From: Tatlockia sp041659885
GTDB lineage: Bacteria; Pseudomonadota; Gammaproteobacteria; Legionellales; Legionellaceae
DNA: 64,000 nt
Direction of reading: 5' to 3'
Assembly: GCA_041659885.1 (NCBI GenBank)
Contig: JBAZXN010000008.1
Coordinates: 1-64,000, forward strand
In this document: positions 44,868 through 53,143 of the stretch, one piece after another
How the letters are laid out: every line of letters begins with the position of its first letter
Position numbering within the stretch: position 1 is the first letter of the stretch
Notes under the pieces: model-generated
Told to the model about the DNA's origin: nothing
What the model saw: only the letters and a program-made list of their open reading frames with translations
Databases searched by the model: none
Position numbers and translations under genes: made by a program

Positions 44868-46340
44868 TTAATTATCAACCTGATAGTTAGGGGCTTGTTT
44901 AGTAATGCTTACGTCATGGACATGGGATTCACGCATGCCCGCATTGGTAACTTGCACAAATTCGGCCTTTTCATGCAGCTCATTAATGGTACTGCAACCG
45001 GTATAGCCCATGCAGGAGCGCAAACCACCCATCATTTGATGAATGATGGTTTGCACGGGGCCTTTATAAGGAACGCGGCCTTCAATGCCTTCGGGCACTA
45101 ATTTTTCAGCCCCTTGTTCTGCATCCTGGAAATAACGGTCACTTGAGCCTTGCGCCTGCGCCATAGCACCAATTGATCCCATGCCGCGATACCCTTTGTA
45201 CGTGCGCCCCTGGTAGAGTTCAATTTCTCCCGGGGATTCTTCGGTACCGGCAAACATTCCACCGAGCATCACGGTATTCGCACCGGCTGCCAATGCCTTG
45301 CACACATCCCCTGAAAAACGAATTCCGCCATCAGCAATGATGGGAACGCGCCCTTTTAATCCATGCGCTACGTTGGCAATGGCTGATATTTGTGGAATAC
45401 CCACCCCGGTCACGATGCGGGTAGTGCAGATAGAACCAGGGCCAATGCCTACTTTCACTGCATCAACACCTGCGGCCACCAAATCTTCTGCGGCACGTGC
45501 AGTAGCAATATTGCCGCCTATAATTTGTACTTGCGGGAAATGGTGTTTTATCCATTTCACCCGATTTAAAACCCCTTGCGAATGCCCGTGCGCTGTGTCG
45601 ACAACCAACACATCGACTCCGGCATCCACTAGCGCTTCTACACGCAAATCGGTTCCCTCTCCTACTCCTACAGCCGCGCCAACTCGCAGTTGTTCTGCGC
45701 TGTCTTTACAGGCGAAGGGATTTTCTTTGGCTTTCTGAATGTCTTTCACGGTAATTAAACCGCGTAAGTGGAATGCTTTGTTTACGACCAACAGCTTTTC
45801 CAGGCGGTGCTTGTGCAAAAGACTTCGTACCTCTTCCCTGCTCGCTCCTTCCCGTACCGTAACAAGCCTTTCTTTCGGCGTCATGACGGCCGATACAGGC
45901 AAGGAGAAATTGGTTTCAAAACGAATGTCGCGGCTTGTGACAATGCCCACCAAAGCATCCCCGTCTACCACCGGAACGCCTGAAAAATGATGCTTTTCCA
46001 TCACTTCTAACAATTCCTGAACCGTGACATCCGGTGCGACTGAAATGGGATCTTTTACCATGCCGCTTTCAAATTTTTTCACTTTGCGTACTTCATTGGC
46101 CTGGGCTTGTACGCTCATGTTTTTATGGATAATCCCCATTCCGCCTTCTTGTGCCATTGCAATGGCCAAACGGGCTTCAGTAACGGTATCCATGGCGGCA
46201 GATAATAATGGAATATTTAATTCAATTTGGCGGGTAAGTGCTGTTTTTAACAAAACTTCTTTGGGTAATACCATTGAGTGGGCAGGAATTAACAACACAT
46301 CATCAAAGGTTAATGCTTGCTGGACAATTGAAAGCGACAT
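44868..46340 (-). CDS. guaB: IMP dehydrogenase
   Basis: IMPDH (490 residues) oxidises IMP to XMP, the committed step to GMP. Two CBS domains interrupt the barrel (about 95-205, e.g. 'HHFSGVPVVDGDALVGIVTSRDIRF'). The catalytic loop has 'GIGPGSICTTRIVTGVG' with the active cysteine, and 'YRGMGSIGAMAQ' is the flap. The start at 46340 has CTGGAG seven bases before it. It is first in the guanine nucleotide operon. Confidence 0.97.
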   Translation of the reverse strand: MSLSIVQQALTFDDVLLIPAHSMVLPKEVLLKTALTRQIELNIPLLSAAMDTVTEARLAIAMAQEGGMGIIHKNMSVQAQANEVRKVKKFESGMVKDPISVAPDVTVQELLEVMEKHHFSGVPVVDGDALVGIVTSRDIRFETNFSLPVSAVMTPKERLVTVREGASREEVRSLLHKHRLEKLLVVNKAFHLRGLITVKDIQKAKENPFACKDSAEQLRVGAAVGVGEGTDLRVEALVDAGVDVLVVDTAHGHSQGVLNRVKWIKHHFPQVQIIGGNIATARAAEDLVAAGVDAVKVGIGPGSICTTRIVTGVGIPQISAIANVAHGLKGRVPIIADGGIRFSGDVCKALAAGANTVMLGGMFAGTEESPGEIELYQGRTYKGYRGMGSIGAMAQAQGSSDRYFQDAEQGAEKLVPEGIEGRVPYKGPVQTIIHQMMGGLRSCMGYTGCSTINELHEKAEFVQVTNAGMRESHVHDVSITKQAPNYQVDN

Positions 46341-46417
46341 ACCACACTCCAGGAATTGATTTAACCGAGCATTATACAAGCATTATTCCAAATCGCAAAG
46401 TGATTTTAGCAATCTGT

Positions 46418-46446
46418 TTGTGTATTTTAAATTCTCTGTGTATAAT
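46418..46446 (+). promoter_or_regulatory. Promoter of the small cysteine-rich gene
   Basis: TTGTGT (46418-46423), 17 bp, and a perfect TATAAT (46441-46446) lie 33 bp before the ATG. Confidence 0.6.
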
Positions 46447-46478
46447 TATTGATGTCAACATCAAGCAAGGACGCCAAC

Positions 46479-46625
46479 ATGAAAAAAATACTAATGGTTG
46501 CTTTAGTGGTAGCTGCCACCGCTTCAATGACCGCTTGCGGATATTCCAATTGCGGATACTCAACCTGTACGTCTTGCTGTAGTGCAAGCTATACCTCCTG
46601 CTGTGGTTCTTACGGCTGGTATTAA
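46479..46625 (+). CDS. 48-aa exported cysteine-rich peptide, possible lipoprotein
   Basis: The frame from ATG 46479 to TAA 46623-46625 encodes a hydrophobic leader (KKILMVALVVAATASMTAC, lipobox-like MTAC). About 28 residues follow, rich in Cys, Ser, Tyr and Gly (CGYSNCGYSTC, CTSCC and TSCCGSYGWY); the whole peptide has 8 cysteines. AAGGA lies eight bases before the ATG; a good promoter and a clear terminator bracket it. It is too short for most gene callers. Metal binding or disulphide-rich surface peptide are possibilities; function unknown. Confidence 0.65.
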   Translation: MKKILMVALVVAATASMTACGYSNCGYSTCTSCCSASYTSCCGSYGWY

Positions 46626-46628
46626 TTT

Positions 46629-46658
46629 AAAAACGCATGGCTTAGGCCATGCGTTTTT
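46629..46658. terminator. Bidirectional terminator
   Basis: Perfect 13-bp arms AAAAACGCATGGC and GCCATGCGTTTTT with a 4-base loop lie between the convergent cysteine-rich and Spy-like genes, with A and T tracts on both sides. Confidence 0.85.
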
Positions 46659-46661
46659 AGT

Positions 46662-47090
46662 TTATTTTTTGCAAAAATTACAAGCATGGTGTTTGTGATG
46701 ATGCTTTAATGGAATCATTACCCCAAACTGTTGAAACGATGCAAGCTTTGTCTGCGCGATAAGATTGGTAATTTTTGCATTGTTTTCATTAATCTGACTC
46801 ATCAATCTGGACAGATCATTCCACTGCGTTTGCGGTGTTGCAATGCGTCCTTTTAATTGCATTTTAAGTGCTATTTTTTCCTTCATTAAAGGTATCATTT
46901 GATCATGAAGATTTTTACGCATCACATGCATTGCTTCTTTTTGTTCAGCACTTAAAAATCCATGCGAGCGCACTTGTTTTTGCACTTTGGGATGGTTTAC
47001 CGGATAGGCTTCATTTGCAAAGGCCAATGAACCGCCCAATAAAGAAAAACCTAGCACGGCAGGCAGTACCCATTTTTTCTTCAACATCAT
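46662..47090 (-). CDS. Spy/CpxP-like periplasmic protein with histidine-rich tail
   Basis: The 142-residue protein has a signal peptide (about 1-25, ending SLAFA) and a helical mature region with 'FLSAEQKEAMHVMRKNLHDQMIPLMKEKIALKMQLKGRI', similar to the LTxxQ-type Spy core. The C-terminus, KHHHKHHACNFCKK, adds five histidines and two cysteines and looks like a metal-binding site. GAGGAG precedes the ATG. It could be a metal- or envelope-stress chaperone; metal binding is inference. Confidence 0.6.
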   Translation of the reverse strand: MMLKKKWVLPAVLGFSLLGGSLAFANEAYPVNHPKVQKQVRSHGFLSAEQKEAMHVMRKNLHDQMIPLMKEKIALKMQLKGRIATPQTQWNDLSRLMSQINENNAKITNLIAQTKLASFQQFGVMIPLKHHHKHHACNFCKK

Positions 47091-47265
47091 TTTACTCCTC
47101 TTTTTAGTTTCCTCTTAAGTCTGGCGAATCAATGTAATTGGCATATAACAAGACTTAATTACTTTGTAACGTTTTTGTTACATCAAGAGTGCTTGAATTG
47201 AGTAATAATATACGTGTAAACTGGATGAAAACATTTAACCTTTCGACTAACAGGTAGGGTTTCCG

Positions 47266-48096
47266 TTGGCTAAAATTATTGTCGTTACATCGGGTAAAGG
47301 GGGAGTAGGTAAAACCACTACTTCTGCAGCAATTTCTTCAGGACTTGCTTTAAAAGGGCATAAAACAGTTGTTATTGATTTTGACATAGGGCTTCGAAAT
47401 CTTGACATTATTATGGGCTGTGAACGCCGAGTTGTTTATGATTTTATCAATGTGATAAACGGTGAAGCCAGTTTAAAGCAAACATTGATCAAAGACAAAC
47501 GCGTGCCGCATCTCTATATCCTGCCAGCTTCCCAAACAAGGGACAAAGATGCCTTAACGCTGGAAGGGGTTGAAAAAGTATTAACCGAATTGAAAAAAGA
47601 TTTTGATTACATTATTTGCGACTCCCCTGCGGGCATTGAATCAGGCGCCCACATGGCTATGTATTTTGCTGACCATGCCATTGTAGTCACGAACCCTGAA
47701 GTGTCGTCTGTCAGAGACTCCGACAGGATTCTTGGCTTACTGGCCAGTAAAACAAAACGTGCCATTGAAAACACCACACCAATCCAGGAACACCTTTTAT
47801 TAACCCGTTACGATCCGGAGCGTGTTGAAAAAGGGGAAATGCTGTCGGTAGAAGATGTGAAAGAGATTTTAGCGATTCCCTTAATTGGTGTCATTCCTGA
47901 ATCCAAAGCAGTGCTTAAAGCCTCCAACACGGGAACGCCGGTTATTCTTGATGAATTAAGTGATGCAGGAAAAGCCTACCAGGATGCCATTGCCCGTTTT
48001 CTCGGCGAAACACGGCCTATGCGCTATATCAATAATGACCGTAAGGGATTATTACGCCGATTGTTTGGAAAAACCAGGGAGGAAATTCCAGCATGA
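47266..48096 (+). CDS. minD: Septum site-determining ATPase MinD
   Basis: MinD (276 residues, E. coli 270) is the membrane-cycling ATPase that positions the division septum. The deviant Walker A GKGGVGKT lies at residues 10-17, and 'FDYIICDSPAGIE' follows. The C-terminal 'KGLLRRLFGKTREE' is the amphipathic membrane-targeting helix. The start is TTG: the sequence matches MinD from the first residue, AGGTAGGG lies upstream, and a stop blocks any earlier start. No minC lies upstream, unlike enterobacterial minCDE. Confidence 0.97.
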   Translation: MAKIIVVTSGKGGVGKTTTSAAISSGLALKGHKTVVIDFDIGLRNLDIIMGCERRVVYDFINVINGEASLKQTLIKDKRVPHLYILPASQTRDKDALTLEGVEKVLTELKKDFDYIICDSPAGIESGAHMAMYFADHAIVVTNPEVSSVRDSDRILGLLASKTKRAIENTTPIQEHLLLTRYDPERVEKGEMLSVEDVKEILAIPLIGVIPESKAVLKASNTGTPVILDELSDAGKAYQDAIARFLGETRPMRYINNDRKGLLRRLFGKTREEIPA

Positions 48097-48356
48097 GTTT
48101 ATTTAGTTATCTAAGAAAGCGGACGAATACCGCCTCTGTTGCCAAAGAACGTTTGCAAATTATTATTTCGCATGAGCGCTCGCAGCGCAATACGCCGGAT
48201 TATTTACCTAAATTGCAAGAAGAAATTATTGCCGTTATCGCAAAATACATCCCCATTAATCGCGATAAAGTCAGTGTTAACCTTGAGCGAATGGGTGACA
48301 GCGCGGTACTTGAGCTCAACGTTACCATGCCAGATGAAATCCTTGAAGAGCAGTAA
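48093..48356 (+). CDS. minE: MinE topological specificity factor
   Basis: MinE (87 residues, E. coli 88) stimulates MinD ATPase and drives Min oscillation. 'SVAKERLQIIISHERSQRNTPDYLPKLQEEI' is the conserved anti-MinCD/MinD-binding region and 'VSVNLERMGDSAVLELNVTMP' the dimerisation strand. It overlaps minD by four bases (ATGA). Confidence 0.97.
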   Translation: MSLFSYLRKRTNTASVAKERLQIIISHERSQRNTPDYLPKLQEEIIAVIAKYIPINRDKVSVNLERMGDSAVLELNVTMPDEILEEQ

Positions 48357-48402
48357 CCTGCTTTTTTTATTTTCTTTTGTAACTTAAGAATTTTATGTGC
48401 AA

Positions 48403-48477
48403 TTTTACCCCGACCCGACTTCCCGCGACTTGTTCGAGGGAAGTCGGGTTGGGGTAAAAGGGTCAAAAACTCCTTAA
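48403..48477. repeat. GC-rich palindromic repeat, copy B
   Basis: 22-bp arms (48403-48424 and 48438-48459) pair with one G-T mismatch. The arm contains CCCGACTTCCC, as in copy A at 3.4 kb, and the same tail CAAAAACTCCTTAA follows at 48464-48477. It lies just after minE, where it may also act as terminator. Confidence 0.75.
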
Positions 48478-48522
48478 CTTTAGTGCCATTCACATAAGAG
48501 CTCACACACATAAGAACTCACG

Positions 48523-48552
48523 TTGCCAAACAGGATGGGCAAGTGATACAAT
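48523..48552 (+). promoter_or_regulatory. Putative promoter of the 533-aa candidate effector
   Basis: TTGCCA (48523-48528), 18 bp, and TACAAT (48547-48552). No PmrA-type repeat is seen here. Confidence 0.5.
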
Positions 48553-48585
48553 GGACACCTTGCATTATTATTGAGCACAAAACCC

Positions 48586-50187
48586 ATGATAAATGAAACA
48601 GGAAATGACTTGGAAAAGAATGCAACGGAAATCCTTGCACCTAGCTATTCAGCGTTTCAAAGTTTAGACGAGTTAGTCCGATTCATTCCCTCATTAAACA
48701 CTGATTTAATTGCAAAACCAAAGCATGCTTTGTGTACTGTAAGCCAATTTATTAAGGGATTAGAAAATCAATATTCCGAAGAGGAACTTACATCGTATTA
48801 TAAGACGTTGATTAGCACAGAATGGTTTTTTTCCAAAGAAGAGTACCTGAACTATGCAATAAAAATATCCGAGCAGTTTCTCTTTCATACGATCCAACCT
48901 AAAGAGAAAATTTTATTCCAGACTGTTATTCAATCGATTGTCTCCTCAAACCAAAACGTATCCGACTTGCTTATACGCATTCATAACTACCCTGATCTAT
49001 TGCAGTTTGCTTTAGAGTCTTTGCCTCAAGTGATGCGGTTAACTTGTGTTGTACAAAAAAATGAGCAGAAAAAAAATCTCCTGGATTGTATAACCGATTC
49101 TTCTAGCACTAAATCGCTTCGTATTGTTCTTAGCCTACTCGATGAATTGCAGCAAGTGACCGCACTTTTAACACCCTACGCTGATACGAATGAGCCATTG
49201 GTTCTATCTATTATTAAAACCAAGTTTTTCTCCTCTTTTCCTGATATTTTCAGTACATTACAGGAAGGAGCCCAATCAGCGCTTCTGGAGCAACAGGGTG
49301 CTTTTATAAAAGAAGCGCTTAAAACTAACCAGTTAGGCATGGTTATTTCCCTTATTAGGTCATTACCTAAAAACCAGCGCTTTAATGCCTTAGAGCTTAA
49401 TCTCTATCCTCAGAATAAAGAACAGATCAACAACTTATGGCATTGCCTTGAGAACGATCTTGAGCAAATTAGTGCACTGTTACCCTTATTACCCGAGAAA
49501 GATCAAGCAGCTGCATTGCACAACGCCAATGTATGGCGTGCTGTTACCGATGAGAAATCGCGCTATGAACACTATTGGGCACTCCTTCTAAAACAGCATT
49601 CCCTCACCCCGCAAGAGCAAATGGGGATGCGCTTTTTTAACAAAACAACCCCCGAAGAGGCTAAAAATAAATTTGCCATTGCTTTAAATACGCTTGGGCT
49701 TCATTTAGGAGCCGATGCAGGCAATCTTCACCGTCTTAAAAAAGAATGCCTTGATGTGAAAATTCTATTGGCTACTCACAGCCTCGTTTCCAATTTCGCT
49801 TCAGAAAAAAATAAGGTTGTTCTTTTAGATAAGTTTGGAAGAACCTGTTGGAATAATAACAGCCAATTCGATTCGTTTTACCTGAAACTGGCCGTATTTA
49901 TTGGGTCCTGTGCAGTCATTTCTTTGCTCACACTTCCTGCCTATGCCCTGTTAGGATTAGGTTTATCGGCTGCGCTTTGTGGCATCGCAGGAGCTGTTTT
50001 TTTTGCCAGCCTATTTAGTTATTGCCTTTGGAAATACACCCAATCCGATAAAGAAAGGGTTGAAACCAACCGATTAGTAAATGAAGTGGTTGGCACTGGA
50101 AAAGCCTATGCTAAACACTTTACTAAAATGGAACCAAACAATTGCAAAGGTGAACTAATGAGTGATAGAATAAGCACTTTGAGTTAA
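48586..50187 (+). CDS. Candidate effector with C-terminal membrane hairpin
   Basis: This 533-residue protein is a long helical, soluble region (about 1-430) with many Leu/Gln-rich helices. Two hydrophobic segments near residues 440-485 follow ('LKLAVFIGSCAVISLLTLPAYALLGLGL' and 'CGIAGAVFFASLFSYCLW'), then a short basic/acidic tail ('WKYTQSDKERVETNRLVNEVVGTGKAYA'). Topology resembles the two hairpin proteins at 31.8 and 33.3 kb, but sequence similarity to them is not clear. I chose ATG 48586; a TTG at 48571 would add five residues. No enzymatic motif is recognised. Effector status is inference from architecture and neighbourhood. Confidence 0.65.
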   Translation: MINETGNDLEKNATEILAPSYSAFQSLDELVRFIPSLNTDLIAKPKHALCTVSQFIKGLENQYSEEELTSYYKTLISTEWFFSKEEYLNYAIKISEQFLFHTIQPKEKILFQTVIQSIVSSNQNVSDLLIRIHNYPDLLQFALESLPQVMRLTCVVQKNEQKKNLLDCITDSSSTKSLRIVLSLLDELQQVTALLTPYADTNEPLVLSIIKTKFFSSFPDIFSTLQEGAQSALLEQQGAFIKEALKTNQLGMVISLIRSLPKNQRFNALELNLYPQNKEQINNLWHCLENDLEQISALLPLLPEKDQAAALHNANVWRAVTDEKSRYEHYWALLLKQHSLTPQEQMGMRFFNKTTPEEAKNKFAIALNTLGLHLGADAGNLHRLKKECLDVKILLATHSLVSNFASEKNKVVLLDKFGRTCWNNNSQFDSFYLKLAVFIGSCAVISLLTLPAYALLGLGLSAALCGIAGAVFFASLFSYCLWKYTQSDKERVETNRLVNEVVGTGKAYAKHFTKMEPNNCKGELMSDRISTLS

Positions 50188-50282
50188 TATGGGACATACG
50201 TGCGCTCAAACAACACAATAAAAAAGCCAATAATAGACTTAAAAACGGAAGCCATGATGCTAACCGGACAAAGCAATCATGA

Positions 50283-50534
50283 CCAATTCCTATCTATATA
50301 GTTACGGGTGCAAGCATCGGCTATGTGTTTCTGGCAATAGCCGATGCCGCTTTTCTCGCAAGCATGCTCTGTTTCTCACTTTGGAAATATACGCAATCCA
50401 ACAATGCGATTGAAAAACACAACAAACTCATTTATGAAGTTGTAAAAACAGGGAAAGCCTATGTTGAAGCGCTTTCTCCAAAAAACGAAAACGAACAGGA
50501 CGTAACGGAACGCTTTACCCCTACCCTGTACTAA
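50283..50534 (+). pseudogene. Decayed tandem copy of the preceding gene's C-terminus
   Basis: The open stretch after a TGA at 50280 encodes 'AAFLASMLCFSLWKYTQSNN' and 'EVVKTGKAYVEAL', clearly related to 'AVFFASLFSYCLWKYTQSDK' and 'EVVGTGKAYAKHF' at the end of the gene just upstream. Only the second membrane helix and tail survive; the N-terminal 430 residues are absent. A GTG at 50325 could in principle start a 69-residue membrane peptide, but there is no ribosome-binding site. Confidence 0.65.
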
Positions 50535-50547
50535 TTAAGATTATACT

Positions 50548-50616
50548 GTAGGTTTGGCCTTGGCCCAACATGGGTTATACTCTGAGCACTCCATGTTGGG
50601 CCAAGGCCAAACCTAC
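50548..50616. repeat. Perfect 26-bp palindrome
   Basis: Arms 50548-50573 and 50591-50616 are exact inverted copies containing TTTGGCCTTGGCCCAAC, with a 17-base loop. It lies 13 bp after the decayed tandem copy and converges on fadE. It differs in sequence from the other palindromes. Confidence 0.75.
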
Positions 50617-50697
50617 TTCATAATAAAAACAAATAGAATTAATTTATACCATATTATTTAATTTTAACGCATGTATTATTTTAAATCATTCGGCGCC

Positions 50698-53115
50698 CTA
50701 GCTGTTTCGCCTTAACTCTTTGTCTGCAAAATCATCTACCGCAATCACCGCTTGCCGCGCTTGCTCTGCTTCCTTCAACTGGCTTGCCTGCTTTTTAGTT
50801 AAAATGCCGGCCTCCAGTGCTTCGTCAATTTGCTCAAGCAGAGTAAGGCTGTGCAGCGTGCCTTTTTTAACCGCTCGGCTTATCTCTTTTTCCAAATCAT
50901 TGGCAGCGGTTATTTTTTCAAATGCAGCTTCCAAACCACCTAGCGGGCAATTATCCAAATCCTTCGCAAAAACAAAGCGCGTTAATCGGTTTCTGGTGGC
51001 ATTGGGTTCGGTAAGGATTGCGGCCACTTTTCGGCATAATTTATCCGAAGGTGACAGGCGCTGGCTTCCAAATGGTTGCAATACCCCTTTTAACACAATC
51101 CTGCCCCAACGTGTTGGGAAATTAGCAATCACTCCCTGGATAGCAAGTTCGCATTCTTTGGCTAATTGTTGACAGCACCAATCCACCAGCGGTAAATCAT
51201 CGCTTGGCTCGCCCTCATCATGAAAGCGTTTTAAGACACCGGAAATAAGGTATAAATTGCTTAAAATATCCCCTAATCGGGCTGAAATCATTTCCTTGCG
51301 CTTTAAATCCTTGCCCATGACAAGCATGGCAAAGTCGGAAAGAAAAGCAAGATTCGCGCTGTAACGGCGCACTAATTGAAAATAACGGGGCACTTTGGTT
51401 TTGGGCGTATGCGTCAACCGTGCATCCGTTAATGCAAAAATTAGTGATTGGGTGAGATTCGCAAGAATAAATCCGGCATGCCCAAAGAAGGCTTCGTCAA
51501 ATTGCTGCAAGTTATTTTGCCGGACACTTTCCATTTCTTTATACACATAGGGATGGCAGCGAATAGCGCCCTGGCCATAAATTATTAAATTGCGTGTCAG
51601 TATGTTTGCGCCTTCTACCGTTATGGCAATCGGCGCGTTTTGATAGCCCCGCCCCAGATAATTTTTAGGCCCAAGGCAAATGCCTTTTCCACCGTGGATA
51701 TCCATCGCATCCAGCACAATTTGACGAGAGCGTTCCGTGGTGTGGTATTTTAAGATGGCACCCGCAACCGAGGGCTTGGCGCCGTGATCAATGGCCGCTG
51801 CAGTCATGGTTAAGCCCGCATCAATAAGATAGGTATTCCCGGCAATCCGGCTCAGTGGTGCTTCAATGCCTTCAAAATGCGCAATAGACTGGTTGAATTG
51901 TTTGCGAACCCTGGCATAAGCCCCACTGGCCAAAGCCCCTACTTGTGAACCACCCGCGGCACTAGAAGGAAGAGAAAGTGCGCGCCCCGCACTTAAACAC
52001 TCCATCAACATGCGCCAGCCCGCACCTGCCATTTCAGCACCGCCAATAATAGAATCGATGGGCACAAAGACATCTTTCCCCTCCGTAGGGCCATTCATGA
52101 ACGCCGTATTTAAAGGAAAATGGCGTCTGCCCTTAATAACGCCTGGAGTCTCTGCAGGAATGAGTGCGCAAGTTATGCCTACATCCTGCCCCTTTCCCAG
52201 CAGGTTATCGGGATCAAATAATCGAAAAGCCAATCCAATGACCGTTGCCACCGGACATAAGGTAATATAGCGCTTATTCCAGGTCAGTTTTAAACCCAAG
52301 ACCTCCTTGCCATCGACTTTTTTCCGGCACACAATGCCTTTGTCTGGAATGGCTGCTGCATCCGATCCTGCATTGGGTCCTGTTAAAGCAAAACAGGGGA
52401 TTTCACGGCCATCGGCTAACCGGGGAAGATAAAAATCTTTTTGCGATTTAGTCCCGTACTTTAATAATAATTCAGCAGGCCCCAAAGAATTGGGAACGCC
52501 AATTGTCGTTCCTACCGTCACTGAGCGCCCGTAAACGCGGGATAAAATGGCCACTTGCGCTGTTGCCGAAAACCCAAGTCCACCATATTGTTTTGGAATG
52601 ATCAGGCCAAAAAAGCGGTTTTCCTTGATAAATTTCCACATCTTTTTTGGCATATCGGTGTCTTTATGGGTTATTTCCCAATCGTTAATCATACTGCACA
52701 AGGTATCCACCGGCCCATCGATAAAAGCCTGCTCTTCTTTGGTTAGGGATACTGTTTTCGCATTCAGCAAAGCCTCAAAATCCGGTGCACCACTGAATAA
52801 TTCCCCCTCAAAGCTCACGGTTCCTGCTTCAAGCGCTTCACGCTCAGTGGAAGACATGGCAGGCATGGCTTTGGAAATAAGCGTAAAAATACGGCGAGAG
52901 ATCCATTTTCTTCGCAGAGGCTTAATCGATGCAAGGCCAACCAATGCGATAATGAGCCACAACATACATTGCACAAAAAGGGAGAGGACAGCAACGCGTT
53001 GCATGAGCAAAGTAAAAAGAACAAGACTAATCGTCCAAACGAAACCAGAAGCTTGTTTAACTAACAACAAAAGGACAAATCCAATAAATCCTGACACGAT
53101 TAAAGTGGCTAACAC
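50698..53115 (-). CDS. fadE: Acyl-CoA dehydrogenase, FadE type
   Basis: The 805-residue protein matches the long FadE class (E. coli 814). Two to three N-terminal membrane segments (about 1-75) precede the acyl-CoA dehydrogenase core, with 'KEEQAFIDGPVDTLCSMI', 'IPKQYGGLGFSATAQVAILSRVYGRSVTV', 'CFALTGPNAGSDAAAIPD' and 'DAMDIHGGKGICLGPKNYLGRGYQ'. An extra roughly 200-residue C-terminal region is typical of the class. It performs the first step of fatty-acid beta-oxidation at the inner membrane. The start is GTG at 53115, with AAGGAG seven bases before it. Confidence 0.93.
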   Translation of the reverse strand: MLATLIVSGFIGFVLLLLVKQASGFVWTISLVLFTLLMQRVAVLSLFVQCMLWLIIALVGLASIKPLRRKWISRRIFTLISKAMPAMSSTEREALEAGTVSFEGELFSGAPDFEALLNAKTVSLTKEEQAFIDGPVDTLCSMINDWEITHKDTDMPKKMWKFIKENRFFGLIIPKQYGGLGFSATAQVAILSRVYGRSVTVGTTIGVPNSLGPAELLLKYGTKSQKDFYLPRLADGREIPCFALTGPNAGSDAAAIPDKGIVCRKKVDGKEVLGLKLTWNKRYITLCPVATVIGLAFRLFDPDNLLGKGQDVGITCALIPAETPGVIKGRRHFPLNTAFMNGPTEGKDVFVPIDSIIGGAEMAGAGWRMLMECLSAGRALSLPSSAAGGSQVGALASGAYARVRKQFNQSIAHFEGIEAPLSRIAGNTYLIDAGLTMTAAAIDHGAKPSVAGAILKYHTTERSRQIVLDAMDIHGGKGICLGPKNYLGRGYQNAPIAITVEGANILTRNLIIYGQGAIRCHPYVYKEMESVRQNNLQQFDEAFFGHAGFILANLTQSLIFALTDARLTHTPKTKVPRYFQLVRRYSANLAFLSDFAMLVMGKDLKRKEMISARLGDILSNLYLISGVLKRFHDEGEPSDDLPLVDWCCQQLAKECELAIQGVIANFPTRWGRIVLKGVLQPFGSQRLSPSDKLCRKVAAILTEPNATRNRLTRFVFAKDLDNCPLGGLEAAFEKITAANDLEKEISRAVKKGTLHSLTLLEQIDEALEAGILTKKQASQLKEAEQARQAVIAVDDFADKELRRNS

Positions 53116-53143
53116 GCTATTCTCCTTAATTCAATTCCTGTGC

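Noticed and set aside
50325..50534. Independent 69-aa membrane protein starting at GTG
   Set aside because: It matches the C-terminus of the gene just upstream and has homologous sequence before the GTG, so a truncated copy is the better explanation.
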